Shown: positions 18,248 to 27,841 of the stretch, piece after piece | Layout: each line of letters opens with the position of its first letter | How positions within the stretch are numbered: position 1 is the first letter of the stretch | From: Caulobacteraceae bacterium | GTDB taxonomy: Bacteria > Pseudomonadota > Alphaproteobacteria > Caulobacterales > Caulobacteraceae | Direction: 5' to 3' | NCBI GenBank assembly: GCA_019747095.1 | Contig: JAIERG010000029.1 | Span: forward strand, 1-42,537 | DNA: 42,537 nt | Notes under the pieces: generated by a model | Database searches by the model: none | What the model saw: the letters and a program-made list of their open reading frames with translations, nothing else | Told to the model about the DNA's origin: nothing | Translations under genes and position numbers: made by a program

Positions 18248-19290
18248 GGTCTCTCTCCTGAAAAGCCCGGGGTGGAGTTTGTGGTCCCGCACGACTGGCG
18301 AACAACCAGCCGGGGGACGATGATTTCGCGCTCAGCATCGTTTGCGGCCTGCGGCCGAGCCGCGTCGCCACGTTCAATCTCGGTGATCAGACGCTCGACA
18401 GCGCGACGTCCCATGCCGACGATATCGATGTTGAGGGTGGTCAGGCCGGGCCGAACCAGTTCGGCGATCGGCACATCGTCGAAGCCGACGACCGCGACGT
18501 CATCGGGGCAGCGCAGACCGGCTTCCTGGATCGCCAACAACGCCCCGATAGCCATGGCATCATTGCCGGCAAAGATCGCATCGAGCGTACGGCCGGATGC
18601 CAGAACCGCAGCAGTCGCAGCGAAACCGCTGGCTTGGGTGAACTCACCCTGGGCTAGGATCGGCTCCCGGCCGGCGAGAGCGATCGCCTCCAGGTAGCCC
18701 TGCTTGCGCTGCCGCGCCTCGACGTTTCCGGCGGGACCACCGATATGAACAATGTGGCGACGTCCCATGGCCAAAAGGTGCTCAACGGCGGCGCGGGCAC
18801 CGCCGGCGTTGTCAACCGCCATTGAGGGTTGCCGCCCATCAAGGTCCGCACCGTTCATGAGCAGAACCGGAAGACGGCCTGCCAAGCTGCCTGTCAACTC
18901 GCCTGAGTCCAGATGCGGCGACAGGACGATGAGGCCATCCACCCTGCCCCGCATGGAACGGATCGCCGCCGCCGCAACTGCGGCGTCATCGTGCGAGCTC
19001 GACACGATCAAGTGTCGTCCCTGCTGGCGACAGGCCACATCCATGCCGCGGATGAGTTCGGAGAAAAACTCGCCGAAAAGGTCAGGCAAGATCACGCCCA
19101 CGACGTCCGTCCGATTCGTCGAAAGGCTGCGTGCGCCGGAGTGCGGCACATATGACAAAGCCTCGACGGCCTCGAGCACCCTGGAGCGCGTAGGCTCCGC
19201 GACCACGCCTGCCCCGGTCAGGACGCGTGAAACCGACGCCACAGATACGCCGGCCCGTTCAGCAACATCACGGATGGTCGCCGCCTTCAT
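18244..19290 (-). CDS. LacI family transcriptional regulator
   Basis: MKAATIRDVAERAGVSVASVSRVLTGAGVVAEPTRSRVLEAVEALSYVPHSGARSL HTH plus periplasmic-binding-like domain. Stop overlaps the TonB receptor start (ATGA). Confidence 0.96.
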   Translation of the reverse strand: MKAATIRDVAERAGVSVASVSRVLTGAGVVAEPTRSRVLEAVEALSYVPHSGARSLSTNRTDVVGVILPDLFGEFFSELIRGMDVACRQQGRHLIVSSSHDDAAVAAAAIRSMRGRVDGLIVLSPHLDSGELTGSLAGRLPVLLMNGADLDGRQPSMAVDNAGGARAAVEHLLAMGRRHIVHIGGPAGNVEARQRKQGYLEAIALAGREPILAQGEFTQASGFAATAAVLASGRTLDAIFAGNDAMAIGALLAIQEAGLRCPDDVAVVGFDDVPIAELVRPGLTTLNIDIVGMGRRAVERLITEIERGDAARPQAANDAEREIIVPRLVVRQSCGTTNSTPGFSGERP

Positions 19291-19401
19291 CGGCGCAACC
19301 CGTTCACGCGGTCGGATATCTGCGGGAGCAGAAGGCCCAAGTCCTGTGTCCTGAAACGTTCCTACCGTTCCAGCCGTCTTGGCAACGGTCTGTCGGCTCT
19401 C

Positions 19402-19415
19402 TGTAATCGGTTACA
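19402..19415. promoter_or_regulatory. Candidate LacI-family operator
   Basis: TGTAATCGGTTACA, near-perfect dyad with central CG, about 110 bp upstream of the lacI-type start codon. Confidence 0.5.
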
Positions 19416-19501
19416 TGGCACAGCCATCAGCGGCCCCGCAAGGGCCAAGATTTCGCCACAAGGAAAAAACTGCGGGTTGCGGCCTCGCGGCCACGTCGGC
19501 G

Positions 19502-21013
19502 TCAGGGTCTGACACGACCGTAGTAGGCCTCGATCAGATCCAGCCTCCGGCGGTTCGGGACATCGACGACACGCGGCCCATCATTGGTGAACTCAAGGAT
19601 CTGATCTCCGACAGCTTGCGGCCATGGGACACCAGTGGCGGCCCTGGGGACGCCCGTCGTCGCGAACCCGACCCAGTACTCTGCCATGAGATTCGCCGCC
19701 GCCTGATCCCGCGCCTGCATCGGTCGGCCGACGGTATGGAGATTGTCGAACACGTAGGGCCGCTCCGACGCATGGGTTGCTCCGCCGCTAGGCTCCGGAT
19801 TGGAGGCGGCCACGACGTCAAACCGATACTGCCAGGTCGGATGGCCGGCGTTCAGGTGCAGGCGGGCCAGATGACGCGCCGGCTCATTGAAGACCAGATC
19901 GCTCACGATAGAGGCCTCATACCCGGCGCGCCCGTCGTAGGCTTCGATGAGGGAATCGTACTCCTCATCGAGAAGGGCATCATCGAGTCGCCCATAGGCT
20001 CCGGCGTCCGTCGGTCGAATCCACCAGAACTCGGCGCTGTTCGTACCGATAATCAGAGGAACCGGTGCCTGCCGCCCGGCCGCGAAGGCTTGAACAACGT
20101 CTTCTGGGACGACATGCCCGTCCACAAGGAGATTGTCGGAATAAAACGCAGGAGCCGGAGACAGGAACCTTTCGGGAGGAAGGGCCCGCAACTGCTGGGC
20201 CGTCGCATCCGGGAGCCCTGCGGATCTCGCAAACTGCGCTCCCAGCGACTGGGCGGACGGGCGACCCGGACGATCTTCGGTCAGCAGCGCGGACCGTTGC
20301 CGGCCCATTCCCGATTGCACGATTACCCCTCGAAACAGGCCACGCGCGGCGGGCGAGACCATGAGCTGGGTCGCCGCAACTCCGCCGGCGGACTCGCCGA
20401 AGATCGTGACCTGACCAGCATCTCCCCCAAAGGCGGCAATATTGTCGCGCACCCATTCAAGGGCCGCGATCTGGTCCATGACGCCATAGTTGCCGCCCGG
20501 CTCTGTGCCAGGACGCTCCGCCGCAAGGGCGGGATGGTCAAAAAAGCCTAGCCGTCCCAGCCGGTAGTTGATCGTTACCACGACGACCCCACGCCGGGCC
20601 AGATTGGACCCGTCATAGAGAGCCGCCGTACCCGACCCGTTGTTGTATCCACCGCCATGGATCCAAAGCAGGACTGGCAGGCGGTCCGCATCCGCAGGGG
20701 CCCAGACGTTCAGCGTCAGGCAGTCCTCGCTCATCGGTGGCGGGCCAACCCCCGGATCGCCGTTTGCAGGCGGCTGAACGCAGATCGCCCCGGGCACGTT
20801 CGCTGGACGAGTGCCTGCCCATGACAGGGCCGGCTGAGGGGGACGCCAACGCAACGAACCTACGGGCGCGGCCGCATAGGGGATCCCCTGAAAGGATACG
20901 ACACCCCCTTCAAGCCGCCCGGAGAGCCTTCCCTGCTGGACCTCGATTTCGGGCGCGTCACGCGGCGGCGATGACAGCAGGGACATTCCGAACACCAGGA
21001 CCGCAAGCGACAT
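19502..21013 (-). CDS. Type B carboxylesterase/lipase family protein
   Basis: EDCLTLNVWAPADADRLPVLLWIHGGGYNNGSG...GDAGQVTIFGESAGGVAATQL: classic carboxylesterase motifs. Start ambiguous (21013 or 21070). Confidence 0.93.
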   Translation of the reverse strand: MSLAVLVFGMSLLSSPPRDAPEIEVQQGRLSGRLEGGVVSFQGIPYAAAPVGSLRWRPPQPALSWAGTRPANVPGAICVQPPANGDPGVGPPPMSEDCLTLNVWAPADADRLPVLLWIHGGGYNNGSGTAALYDGSNLARRGVVVVTINYRLGRLGFFDHPALAAERPGTEPGGNYGVMDQIAALEWVRDNIAAFGGDAGQVTIFGESAGGVAATQLMVSPAARGLFRGVIVQSGMGRQRSALLTEDRPGRPSAQSLGAQFARSAGLPDATAQQLRALPPERFLSPAPAFYSDNLLVDGHVVPEDVVQAFAAGRQAPVPLIIGTNSAEFWWIRPTDAGAYGRLDDALLDEEYDSLIEAYDGRAGYEASIVSDLVFNEPARHLARLHLNAGHPTWQYRFDVVAASNPEPSGGATHASERPYVFDNLHTVGRPMQARDQAAANLMAEYWVGFATTGVPRAATGVPWPQAVGDQILEFTNDGPRVVDVPNRRRLDLIEAYYGRVRP

Positions 21014-21135
21014 GGATGCAATCCTAATCGCTGAGGTCCGCTCGGCAATGCTCGCCGACCTTCTGGCCACTTGGGATGATCTGGATTAGGGCTCGGCGGG
21101 CATGGTGGGTTGGCCGCGACGCAGGGACAGTTTTC

Positions 21136-21513
21136 ATGACCACAGGCCTGGAAGGACGCCGCGTCCTGGTCGTTGAAGACGAGTCCCTTGTCGCCCTGTT
21201 GCTGGAAACGATTCTGGAAGACATGGGGTGCTCGTCTATCGGCCCCGCAGGAACGATCGAGGAAGCACTGCAGCTTGTCTCCACCACATCCTCGCTCGAT
21301 GGCGCACTGTTGGATGTCAACGTCGCCGGGAGGGTCGTTTTCCCGGTAGCCCAAGCGCTGGCTGAGCGGGAGATCCCATTCGTCTTCTCCACCGGCCATG
21401 GTGCGGGCGGTCTACCCGATGAGTGGCGAGGCCGTCCGACAATCCAAAAGCCCTTTACAGAGGCTTCCGTCCGGGACTCTCTGCTCGGCGCGCTCGGCAT
21501 CAGCCGGGCTTGA
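21136..21513 (+). CDS. Single-domain response regulator receiver
   Basis: RRVLVVEDESLVALLLETILEDMGC...GALLDVNVAG...FVFSTGHG...IQKPFTEASV: receiver domain with no output domain. Confidence 0.9.
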   Translation: MTTGLEGRRVLVVEDESLVALLLETILEDMGCSSIGPAGTIEEALQLVSTTSSLDGALLDVNVAGRVVFPVAQALAEREIPFVFSTGHGAGGLPDEWRGRPTIQKPFTEASVRDSLLGALGISRA

Positions 21514-23098
21514 ATTGCCTGAGGATGACGCGAGCGGCATTGTGGCCGGGCGCACCCGTTACCCCTCCGCCCGGGTGCGCGCCTGATCCGCACAGATAGA
21601 GGCCTGGGACGGGCATACGGTGATCGGCATGTCCGACTACGGGGCGGGCACTGAACACCTGGTCGAGGGTGAGACGACCGTGGAAGATGTCTCCGCCCAC
21701 CAGCCCGAACCGCCTTTCCAGATCAACCGGCGAAAGCGCCAGGTGCCCAATCACCGACGCCTTGAAGCCAGGTGCCCAGCGGTCGACAGTATCAAGCATC
21801 AGGTCCGCAATGGCCTGCCGATGATCCTCCCAATCGCTCCCGTCGGTGAACTGTGGGGTAACATGCTGGCAGAACAGGCTGGCGACATGAGCACCGGAGG
21901 GCGCAAGACTGTCATCCAGCGTGGAGGGGATCAGCATTTCAATGATCGGCTGAGAAGACCAGCCATTCAGTCTTGCCTCAGCATGGGCTCGATCCATGTA
22001 AGCCAGACTGGGCGCAAGAATGATCCCGGCCGTGAGATGGTCGCCCGGCTCCGGCTTGACGGTGAAACGCGGCAGTTCTGACAGGGCAACGTTCATCCGG
22101 AAGGTTGCCGACCCTGAGGCATAGCGGCTGATCCTCTCCAGGAAGTCGGCCGGTACCACTGCGGGATCAACCAGGCGGTCAAACAGCAGACGGGGATGGA
22201 TATTGGCAACGATCGCGCGTGCACGAACGACGTCTCCCGATGCAGTGGCCACACCGACGGCCCTCCCCCGCTCCGTCAGGACCTCCGTCACCTCGGCATC
22301 CATCCGAATGTCGACGCCAACGTCCCGACAGGCCGCTCCCATGGCCTGGGTGATCGCCCCCATTCCGCCGATGGCATGACCCCACGCACCGCGCTTGCCG
22401 TTTACCTCCCCGAACACGTGGTGCAGCAACACATAGGCTGAGCCGGGGGTATAGGGGCTGGCATAGTTGCCGACCACGCTGTCGAAGCCGAACAGAGCCT
22501 TGATCGGATCACTCTCGAACCAGCCATCAAGCCAGTCACCAGCCGACTTGGCGAAGAGATCCAGAACGTCGCGTCGACCAGTCAGGTCGAGGCCGCCCAG
22601 CCTGCGCGCCAACGAGGCCGACTTCAGCAGTTCCGGCAGGACCTCCAGCCATCCGCCCCCCGGCAGATTCGGAGGCGTCTCCAGAACAAGGGCGCGCATG
22701 ACGTCCGCCACCGCTTCCAGGCGCCGCTCGTAGTCAGGAAGGCGCTCGGCGTCCCGGTGTGAGAACTGCGCCACCGAGGCCGCGGTTATGCCCTGGCCGG
22801 CCTCCAGAAAACGCCCGTCCGGCAGAGGCAAGAAGTTCGACATCCGCCGCTCGACGATCCGGAGCCCGTGCCGAGCCAGCTCCATGTCTGCGATCACCTT
22901 GGGATTTAGCAGGCTGACGGTGTAGCTGGCGGTCGAATTGCGGAAACCGGGATGGAACTCCTCGGTCACAGCCGCACCGCCGATCACAGACCGACGCTCC
23001 AGCACCACGACCTTCAGTCCGGCGCGCGCCAGATAGAAGGCGCAGACGAGGCCGTTATGGCCGCCGCCGATGATGACGATGTCGGTGTTGCTTGCCAT
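21500..23098 (-). CDS. Phytoene dehydrogenase-like NAD(P)/FAD-dependent oxidoreductase (PYROXD2-like)
   Basis: DIVIIGGGHNGLVCAFYLARAGLKVVVLERRSVIGGAAVTEEFHPGF...; C-terminal GLYLCGSGAHPGGGVTGAPGHNAARVIL. Confidence 0.88.
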   Translation of the reverse strand: MASNTDIVIIGGGHNGLVCAFYLARAGLKVVVLERRSVIGGAAVTEEFHPGFRNSTASYTVSLLNPKVIADMELARHGLRIVERRMSNFLPLPDGRFLEAGQGITAASVAQFSHRDAERLPDYERRLEAVADVMRALVLETPPNLPGGGWLEVLPELLKSASLARRLGGLDLTGRRDVLDLFAKSAGDWLDGWFESDPIKALFGFDSVVGNYASPYTPGSAYVLLHHVFGEVNGKRGAWGHAIGGMGAITQAMGAACRDVGVDIRMDAEVTEVLTERGRAVGVATASGDVVRARAIVANIHPRLLFDRLVDPAVVPADFLERISRYASGSATFRMNVALSELPRFTVKPEPGDHLTAGIILAPSLAYMDRAHAEARLNGWSSQPIIEMLIPSTLDDSLAPSGAHVASLFCQHVTPQFTDGSDWEDHRQAIADLMLDTVDRWAPGFKASVIGHLALSPVDLERRFGLVGGDIFHGRLTLDQVFSARPVVGHADHRMPVPGLYLCGSGAHPGGGVTGAPGHNAARVILRQFKPG

Positions 23099-23100
23099 CG

Positions 23101-24126
23101 TCAGGCCTGGAGCGGAGCCCGCTTCAGATCCGCCAGGTTGGTCGAGCCAGTGCAGAAACACACAGTCCGCAGTTGCCGGATCGCCAGCTGGAAATGCGCG
23201 ACTACAGCGTCCGTCGAAGCGGTTGCCGCCTCCAGCACGCCCGCCGCCTGGCCGACCAGATCGGCGCCTAGTCGGATGGCCTTGGCGGCCTCCACGCCGT
23301 TCCTCACGCCACCCGAGCCGATGATCAGCGCATCGGGGCAGGCGGCTCGCGCTTCGGCAATGGCCCGAGCGGATGGAATGCCCCAGTCCGCGAAGGCAAG
23401 GGCGTGGGCCTTGTCGGAGGGCTCGGTGGCTCGCTCACCCTCGATCAAGCCCCAGTTTGCCCCTCCCGCGCCTGCCACATCGATCGCAGCCGCGCCCATG
23501 TCGATCAGGCGTCGTGCCGTTGTTGCCGAGATGCCGGCCCCCGTTTCCTTGACGACAACCGGCGCATCGAGCTTGCGGATCAGGACCTCGAGGGCGGCAC
23601 CGACACCCCACCAGTCGCGGTCGCCCTCGGGCTGGCAGGCCTCCTGCAGCGGATTGAGATGAACGATAAGGGCGTCGGCACCGATCATCTCCATGATGCG
23701 CCGGGCCTCGTCGACGCCAAAGCCCTGGGTCAGCTGAGCCGCCCCGATGTTGGCGAGGATAGGGGTCTCAGGAGCCCGATTTCGCAGCGACGCGTTCAGA
23801 CCGCCTTGCGCGCCGCCCCCGAGTGCGCCGCGCTGGGAGCCGACGGCCAACGCGATGCCCAGCGAATGGGCGGCTTCGGCGAGGTGGGCGTTGATCGCTT
23901 CCGCTCGGGCAGGACCGCCGGTCATGGAGCTGATCAGAAAGGGCGCCTTCAGCCTGCGGCCCAGAAAGTCGACACCTAGATCGATCTTGGCGTGATCGAG
24001 GTCTGGCAGAGCCTCATGGACGAACCGGATTGCATCAAAGCCAGCATCACGGGCGTGCCGTCCCCCGCCGGACAGGACGACGTCCAGGTGCTGGTCCTTG
24101 CGATCACGGATGACGTCGTCGCTCAT
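23101..24126 (-). CDS. fni: Type 2 isopentenyl-diphosphate delta-isomerase
   Basis: RKDQHLDVVL...FLISSMTGGPARAEAINAHLAEAAHSLGIALAVGSQRG...VVKETGAGIS...IDVAGAGGANWGLIE...IIGSGGVRNGVEAAKAIRLGAD. Confidence 0.95.
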   Translation of the reverse strand: MSDDVIRDRKDQHLDVVLSGGGRHARDAGFDAIRFVHEALPDLDHAKIDLGVDFLGRRLKAPFLISSMTGGPARAEAINAHLAEAAHSLGIALAVGSQRGALGGGAQGGLNASLRNRAPETPILANIGAAQLTQGFGVDEARRIMEMIGADALIVHLNPLQEACQPEGDRDWWGVGAALEVLIRKLDAPVVVKETGAGISATTARRLIDMGAAAIDVAGAGGANWGLIEGERATEPSDKAHALAFADWGIPSARAIAEARAACPDALIIGSGGVRNGVEAAKAIRLGADLVGQAAGVLEAATASTDAVVAHFQLAIRQLRTVCFCTGSTNLADLKRAPLQA

Positions 24127-24191
24127 AGTCTCCTGCTTAGCGACGTGCGGTCGCGGTTGGAACCGTCGGCGACGCGGCGTAAAGTCGAACC

Positions 24192-24695
24192 ATGACGCTC
24201 GTCTGGTTCATCCTGCTGACGCTGGCCGTTTTCTTCCTGATGGAAGGGGTCGCCTGGACGACGCACCGCTACATCATGCACGGGCCGCTGGGTTGGGCCT
24301 GGCATCGCGATCATCACGAGCCCCACGACAAGACCTTCGAGCTCAACGATCTGTATGGCGTCGTCGGGGCCGTTGTTGGCACCAGCCTGTTTATCGTCGC
24401 CTGGCTGACGGATCTTTGGTGGGTCAGGGCGATAGCCCTAGGGGTCACTCTTTACGGCGTCGTCTATGCTTTCGTGCATGACGGCCTGGTGCACCAGCGC
24501 TGGCCGTTCCACTGGATGCCGAAAAACGGATATGCTCGTCGCTTGGTCCAGGCCCACAAGCTTCACCATGCGGTGCAGACACGCGAGGGGGCGGTGTCCT
24601 TCGGCTTCGTCTTCGCCCCGAACCCCCAGCGCCTCAGCGCCATCTTGAAAGCGCGCCGGGCAGACCGCGCAGCGACTGACATTCCGGCCGAGTGA
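24192..24695 (+). CDS. crtZ: Beta-carotene 3-hydroxylase CrtZ
   Basis: Histidine boxes HRYIMHG, HRDHHEPH, HDGLVHQRWPFHW, HKLHHA. Confidence 0.95.
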   Translation: MTLVWFILLTLAVFFLMEGVAWTTHRYIMHGPLGWAWHRDHHEPHDKTFELNDLYGVVGAVVGTSLFIVAWLTDLWWVRAIALGVTLYGVVYAFVHDGLVHQRWPFHWMPKNGYARRLVQAHKLHHAVQTREGAVSFGFVFAPNPQRLSAILKARRADRAATDIPAE

Positions 24696-25435
24696 CGCGC
24701 GCTCGGCAGACGATCATAGGCCTGAGCCTTGCTGTCCTGATCGTGGCCGGCTGGGTGACGCTGCACGTGTGGGGCGTCTTCCTTCAACCCCTGGAAAGGC
24801 CGGCGCTTTTCGTCGCGCCCGTTCTCATCCTGATCCAGAGCTGGCTGGGAGCGGGCATGTTTATTGTCGCTCACGACGCCATGCACGGGTCACTGGCCCC
24901 GGGCCGGCCACGCGTGAACGCTGTGGTCGGCCAGATCTGCGTAGGAGTCTATGCCGCCTTCTCGTATCGCAAGCTGAACGTCTGCCATCATCAGCATCAC
25001 CGGGCACCCGGCACGGCCGACGATCCAGACTTCCATGCACATCGGCCCGAGGCCTTTCTGCCGTGGTTCTACAGCTTCTTCACCCGCTACTTCGGCTGGC
25101 GTGAGTTCTCGATCGTGACGGCTGTGCTGATCGCATATCTGCTGATCGGCGCTTCAGTGGCCAATCTGGCTCTGTTCTGGGGCCTGCCCGCGATCCTCAG
25201 TGCACTTCAACTGTTCGTGTTCGGGACATGGCTTCCCCATCGTCACACCCAGAGTGACGGGTTTGTCGACCATCACAACGCGCGCACGATCGCGATGCCC
25301 TGGATCGCCTCGCTACTGACCTGCTTTCACTTCGGGATGCACCACGAGCACCACCAGACACCATCTGCACCTTGGTGGCGGCTGCCCGAGGTTCGGCGAG
25401 AAACGCTCAGACGCGCGTCCAGAGCGGGGGCCTGA
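24692..25435 (+). CDS. crtW: Beta-carotene 4-ketolase CrtW
   Basis: HDAMHGSLAPGRPRVN, CHHQHHRAPGTADDPDFH, HHEHHQTPSAPWWRLP. GTG start overlaps the crtZ stop (GTGA). Confidence 0.95.
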   Translation: MTRARQTIIGLSLAVLIVAGWVTLHVWGVFLQPLERPALFVAPVLILIQSWLGAGMFIVAHDAMHGSLAPGRPRVNAVVGQICVGVYAAFSYRKLNVCHHQHHRAPGTADDPDFHAHRPEAFLPWFYSFFTRYFGWREFSIVTAVLIAYLLIGASVANLALFWGLPAILSALQLFVFGTWLPHRHTQSDGFVDHHNARTIAMPWIASLLTCFHFGMHHEHHQTPSAPWWRLPEVRRETLRRASRAGA

Positions 25436-26345
25436 TCGCCGGCGGCTTGCCGCGATCCATCGTCTGGGTCCAGACGGCGATCAGTGCGCCACGGCCGAAC
25501 AACCAGATCTTCATGACCCGTCCGACGGACACCCGCTCACGCCAGACGCCGGGCCCGCCCCGGCGAACCTTGCGCCCGATCTCGCGGTAGACGCCGCGCG
25601 CCGCTGCGATGGCCATGGCGGAGCGGAACGGCAGACCGCGCAGGCCGTCTCGGGCACTGTCGTAGTAAGGTTCGGCGACCGCAAGCAGGCGGGTGGTGAC
25701 GGCGTGGACACGGGCGCGGTTGGCGGGATCAGCCACAGCCTCGGCCGTCGGTTCGAGCCCCGCCTCGATCAGCCATTCGGCCGGCAGATACACCCGTCCG
25801 CCCTCGGCGTCCTCGATGACGTCGCGCGAGATGTTGGTCAGCTGGAAGGCCAGGCCCAGGTCCTGGGCGCGGCGTAGCACGTCCGGATCAGTCACCCCCA
25901 TGACGCGGGCCATCATGACTCCGACCACGCCCGCGACGTGCCAGCAGTAGGCCAGCACGTCATCGATCGTGCGATAGTCTCTGTGCTCCACGTCCATAGC
26001 GAAGCCGTCGATCAGATCCATCGCCCAGCGCTCGGGCAGGCGATGCCGGATGGCCACACGCTGGAAGGCGGCGAAGACCGGGTCCGACATGGGCTCGCCG
26101 GTCATCGCGCGGCGGGTCAGGTCATAGAGCCGGGCCAGCCGGCGCTGCTGCTCCTCGGGGGACAGTTCCTCGTGGCCGAAGCCGTGGTCCTGGCCATCGA
26201 TCTCATCGTCGCAGGCGCGGCACCAGGCGTAGAGCAGCCAGGCGTCCTCGCGCACCTTGGGGTCGAACAGCCGGGAGGCCGAGCGGAAGCTCTTGGACCC
26301 CTTGACGATCGACGCCTTAGACGCGGCGAGGATGGCGTCGGTCAT
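25407..26345 (-). CDS. crtB: Phytoene synthase CrtB
   Basis: SFRSASRLFDPKVREDAWLLYAWCRACDDEIDGQ...LGLAFQLTNISRDVIEDAEGGRVYLPAEWL. Confidence 0.96.
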   Translation of the reverse strand: MTDAILAASKASIVKGSKSFRSASRLFDPKVREDAWLLYAWCRACDDEIDGQDHGFGHEELSPEEQQRRLARLYDLTRRAMTGEPMSDPVFAAFQRVAIRHRLPERWAMDLIDGFAMDVEHRDYRTIDDVLAYCWHVAGVVGVMMARVMGVTDPDVLRRAQDLGLAFQLTNISRDVIEDAEGGRVYLPAEWLIEAGLEPTAEAVADPANRARVHAVTTRLLAVAEPYYDSARDGLRGLPFRSAMAIAAARGVYREIGRKVRRGGPGVWRERVSVGRVMKIWLFGRGALIAVWTQTMDRGKPPAIRPPLWTRV

Positions 26346-27841
26346 CGGGCCTCCGCTTGCTCCAGCATCAGGCCCGCCGTCGCCTTGGCCGAACCAACCA
26401 CCCCGGGAATGCCAGCGCCCGGGTGGGTGCCGGCGCCGACGATGTAGAGATTGGGGATCACGTCGTCCCTATTGTGCGGCCGGAACCACGCGCTCTGGGT
26501 CAGGATCGGCTCCAGCGAAAAAGCCGAGCCGAGGTGAGCGTTCAGATCGTCCTTGAAGTCCTGAGGCGTCCAGATGCGGGTCGTGACGAGGTCGCGCCGC
26601 AGGTTCGGCATGTACCGCTCCTCGAGATAGTCGATGATCTTCTCGCGATACTCCGGCCCCTTGACCGACCAATCGATGTCGGCGGCGCCCAGGTGCGGCA
26701 CGGGCGACAGGACGTAGTGGCTGGACTGTCCCGGTGGGGCCATGGACGGGTCGGTGGCGCAGGGCGCGTGCAGGTAGAGCGAGAAGTCCTCCGGCAGCTC
26801 GGGGCCGGAGAAGATTTCCGAGATCAGCTCGCGATAGCGCGCGCCGAAGCAGATGGTGTGGTGCGCGAGCTGCGGCTGCGGCGTCGAGACGCCGAAGTGC
26901 AGCACGAACAGCGACATGGAGAACCGCTTGGACTTCAGCGACTTCGCCTTGGACTGGCCACGCGGCGTACGACCTAGAAGCTTGTCATAGGTGTGGACGA
27001 CGTCAGCGTTGGAAGCGACCATGTCGGCCGGGATGACCTCTCCACCCTCCAGCACCACGCCAGTGGCGCGGTCGCCCTCGGTGGTGATGTGCTCGACCGA
27101 GGCGTTCAGGCGAAGGTCGCCGCCCAGGTCGGTGAAGAACTTGCACAGCCCACCGATCAGGGCCCCGGTGCCGCCCCGCGCGAACCAGACGCCGCCGCGG
27201 CGCTCGAGCGCATGGATCAGTCCGTAGACGGAGCTTGTCTTGAACGGATCGCCGCCGACCAGCAGGGTGTGGAAGCTGAAGGCCTGACGCAGCTGGGGAT
27301 CCTTCACATGGCGCGCGACCATGGTGTGGACGCTGTTCCAGCTTTCGAGCCGCATCAGCTGGGGCGCCGCTGCCATCATCGACCAGAAGGACTGGAACGG
27401 GACAGTGCCGAGCTTGAGGTAGCCCTCCTGGTAGAGCTCCTCGGAATAGGCGTGGAAGCGGTTGTAGCCCTCGACGTCGTCGGGGTTGAAGGACGCGATC
27501 TGGCGCTCCATCGCCTCCTGATCGTCATTGTAGTCGAACGACCGGCCGTCCTCCCAGCACAGGCGGTAGAAGGGATCGACGGGCAGGAGCTCGACGTAGT
27601 CCTTGAGCACCGACCCGGTACCGTCGAAGAGCTCTTCCAGGCAGGCGGGGTCGGTGATGACCGTGGGGCCAGCGTCGAAGGTGAAGCCGTGCTCCTTCCA
27701 GACGTAGGCGCGGCCGCCGGGCTTGTCGCGCTTCTCGACCAAGGTCGTTTGCACGCCCGCCCGCTGGAGCCGGATGGCGAGCGCGATGCCGCCGAACCCG
27801 GCCCCGATGACCACCGCCCGTTTGGCTGCGACGTCTCTCAT
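26342..27841 (-). CDS. crtI: Phytoene desaturase CrtI
   Basis: AVVIGAGFGGIALAIRLQRAGVQTTLVEKRDKPGGRAYVWKEHGFTFDAGPTVITDP...NLYIVGAGTHPGAGIPGVVGSAKATAGLM. Confidence 0.97.
   Translation of the reverse strand: MRDVAAKRAVVIGAGFGGIALAIRLQRAGVQTTLVEKRDKPGGRAYVWKEHGFTFDAGPTVITDPACLEELFDGTGSVLKDYVELLPVDPFYRLCWEDGRSFDYNDDQEAMERQIASFNPDDVEGYNRFHAYSEELYQEGYLKLGTVPFQSFWSMMAAAPQLMRLESWNSVHTMVARHVKDPQLRQAFSFHTLLVGGDPFKTSSVYGLIHALERRGGVWFARGGTGALIGGLCKFFTDLGGDLRLNASVEHITTEGDRATGVVLEGGEVIPADMVASNADVVHTYDKLLGRTPRGQSKAKSLKSKRFSMSLFVLHFGVSTPQPQLAHHTICFGARYRELISEIFSGPELPEDFSLYLHAPCATDPSMAPPGQSSHYVLSPVPHLGAADIDWSVKGPEYREKIIDYLEERYMPNLRRDLVTTRIWTPQDFKDDLNAHLGSAFSLEPILTQSAWFRPHNRDDVIPNLYIVGAGTHPGAGIPGVVGSAKATAGLMLEQAEAR

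Noticed and set aside
21136-21513. Orphan response regulator as part of the carotenoid control system
   Set aside because: Only proximity supports this; no partner kinase or binding site visible in the window.
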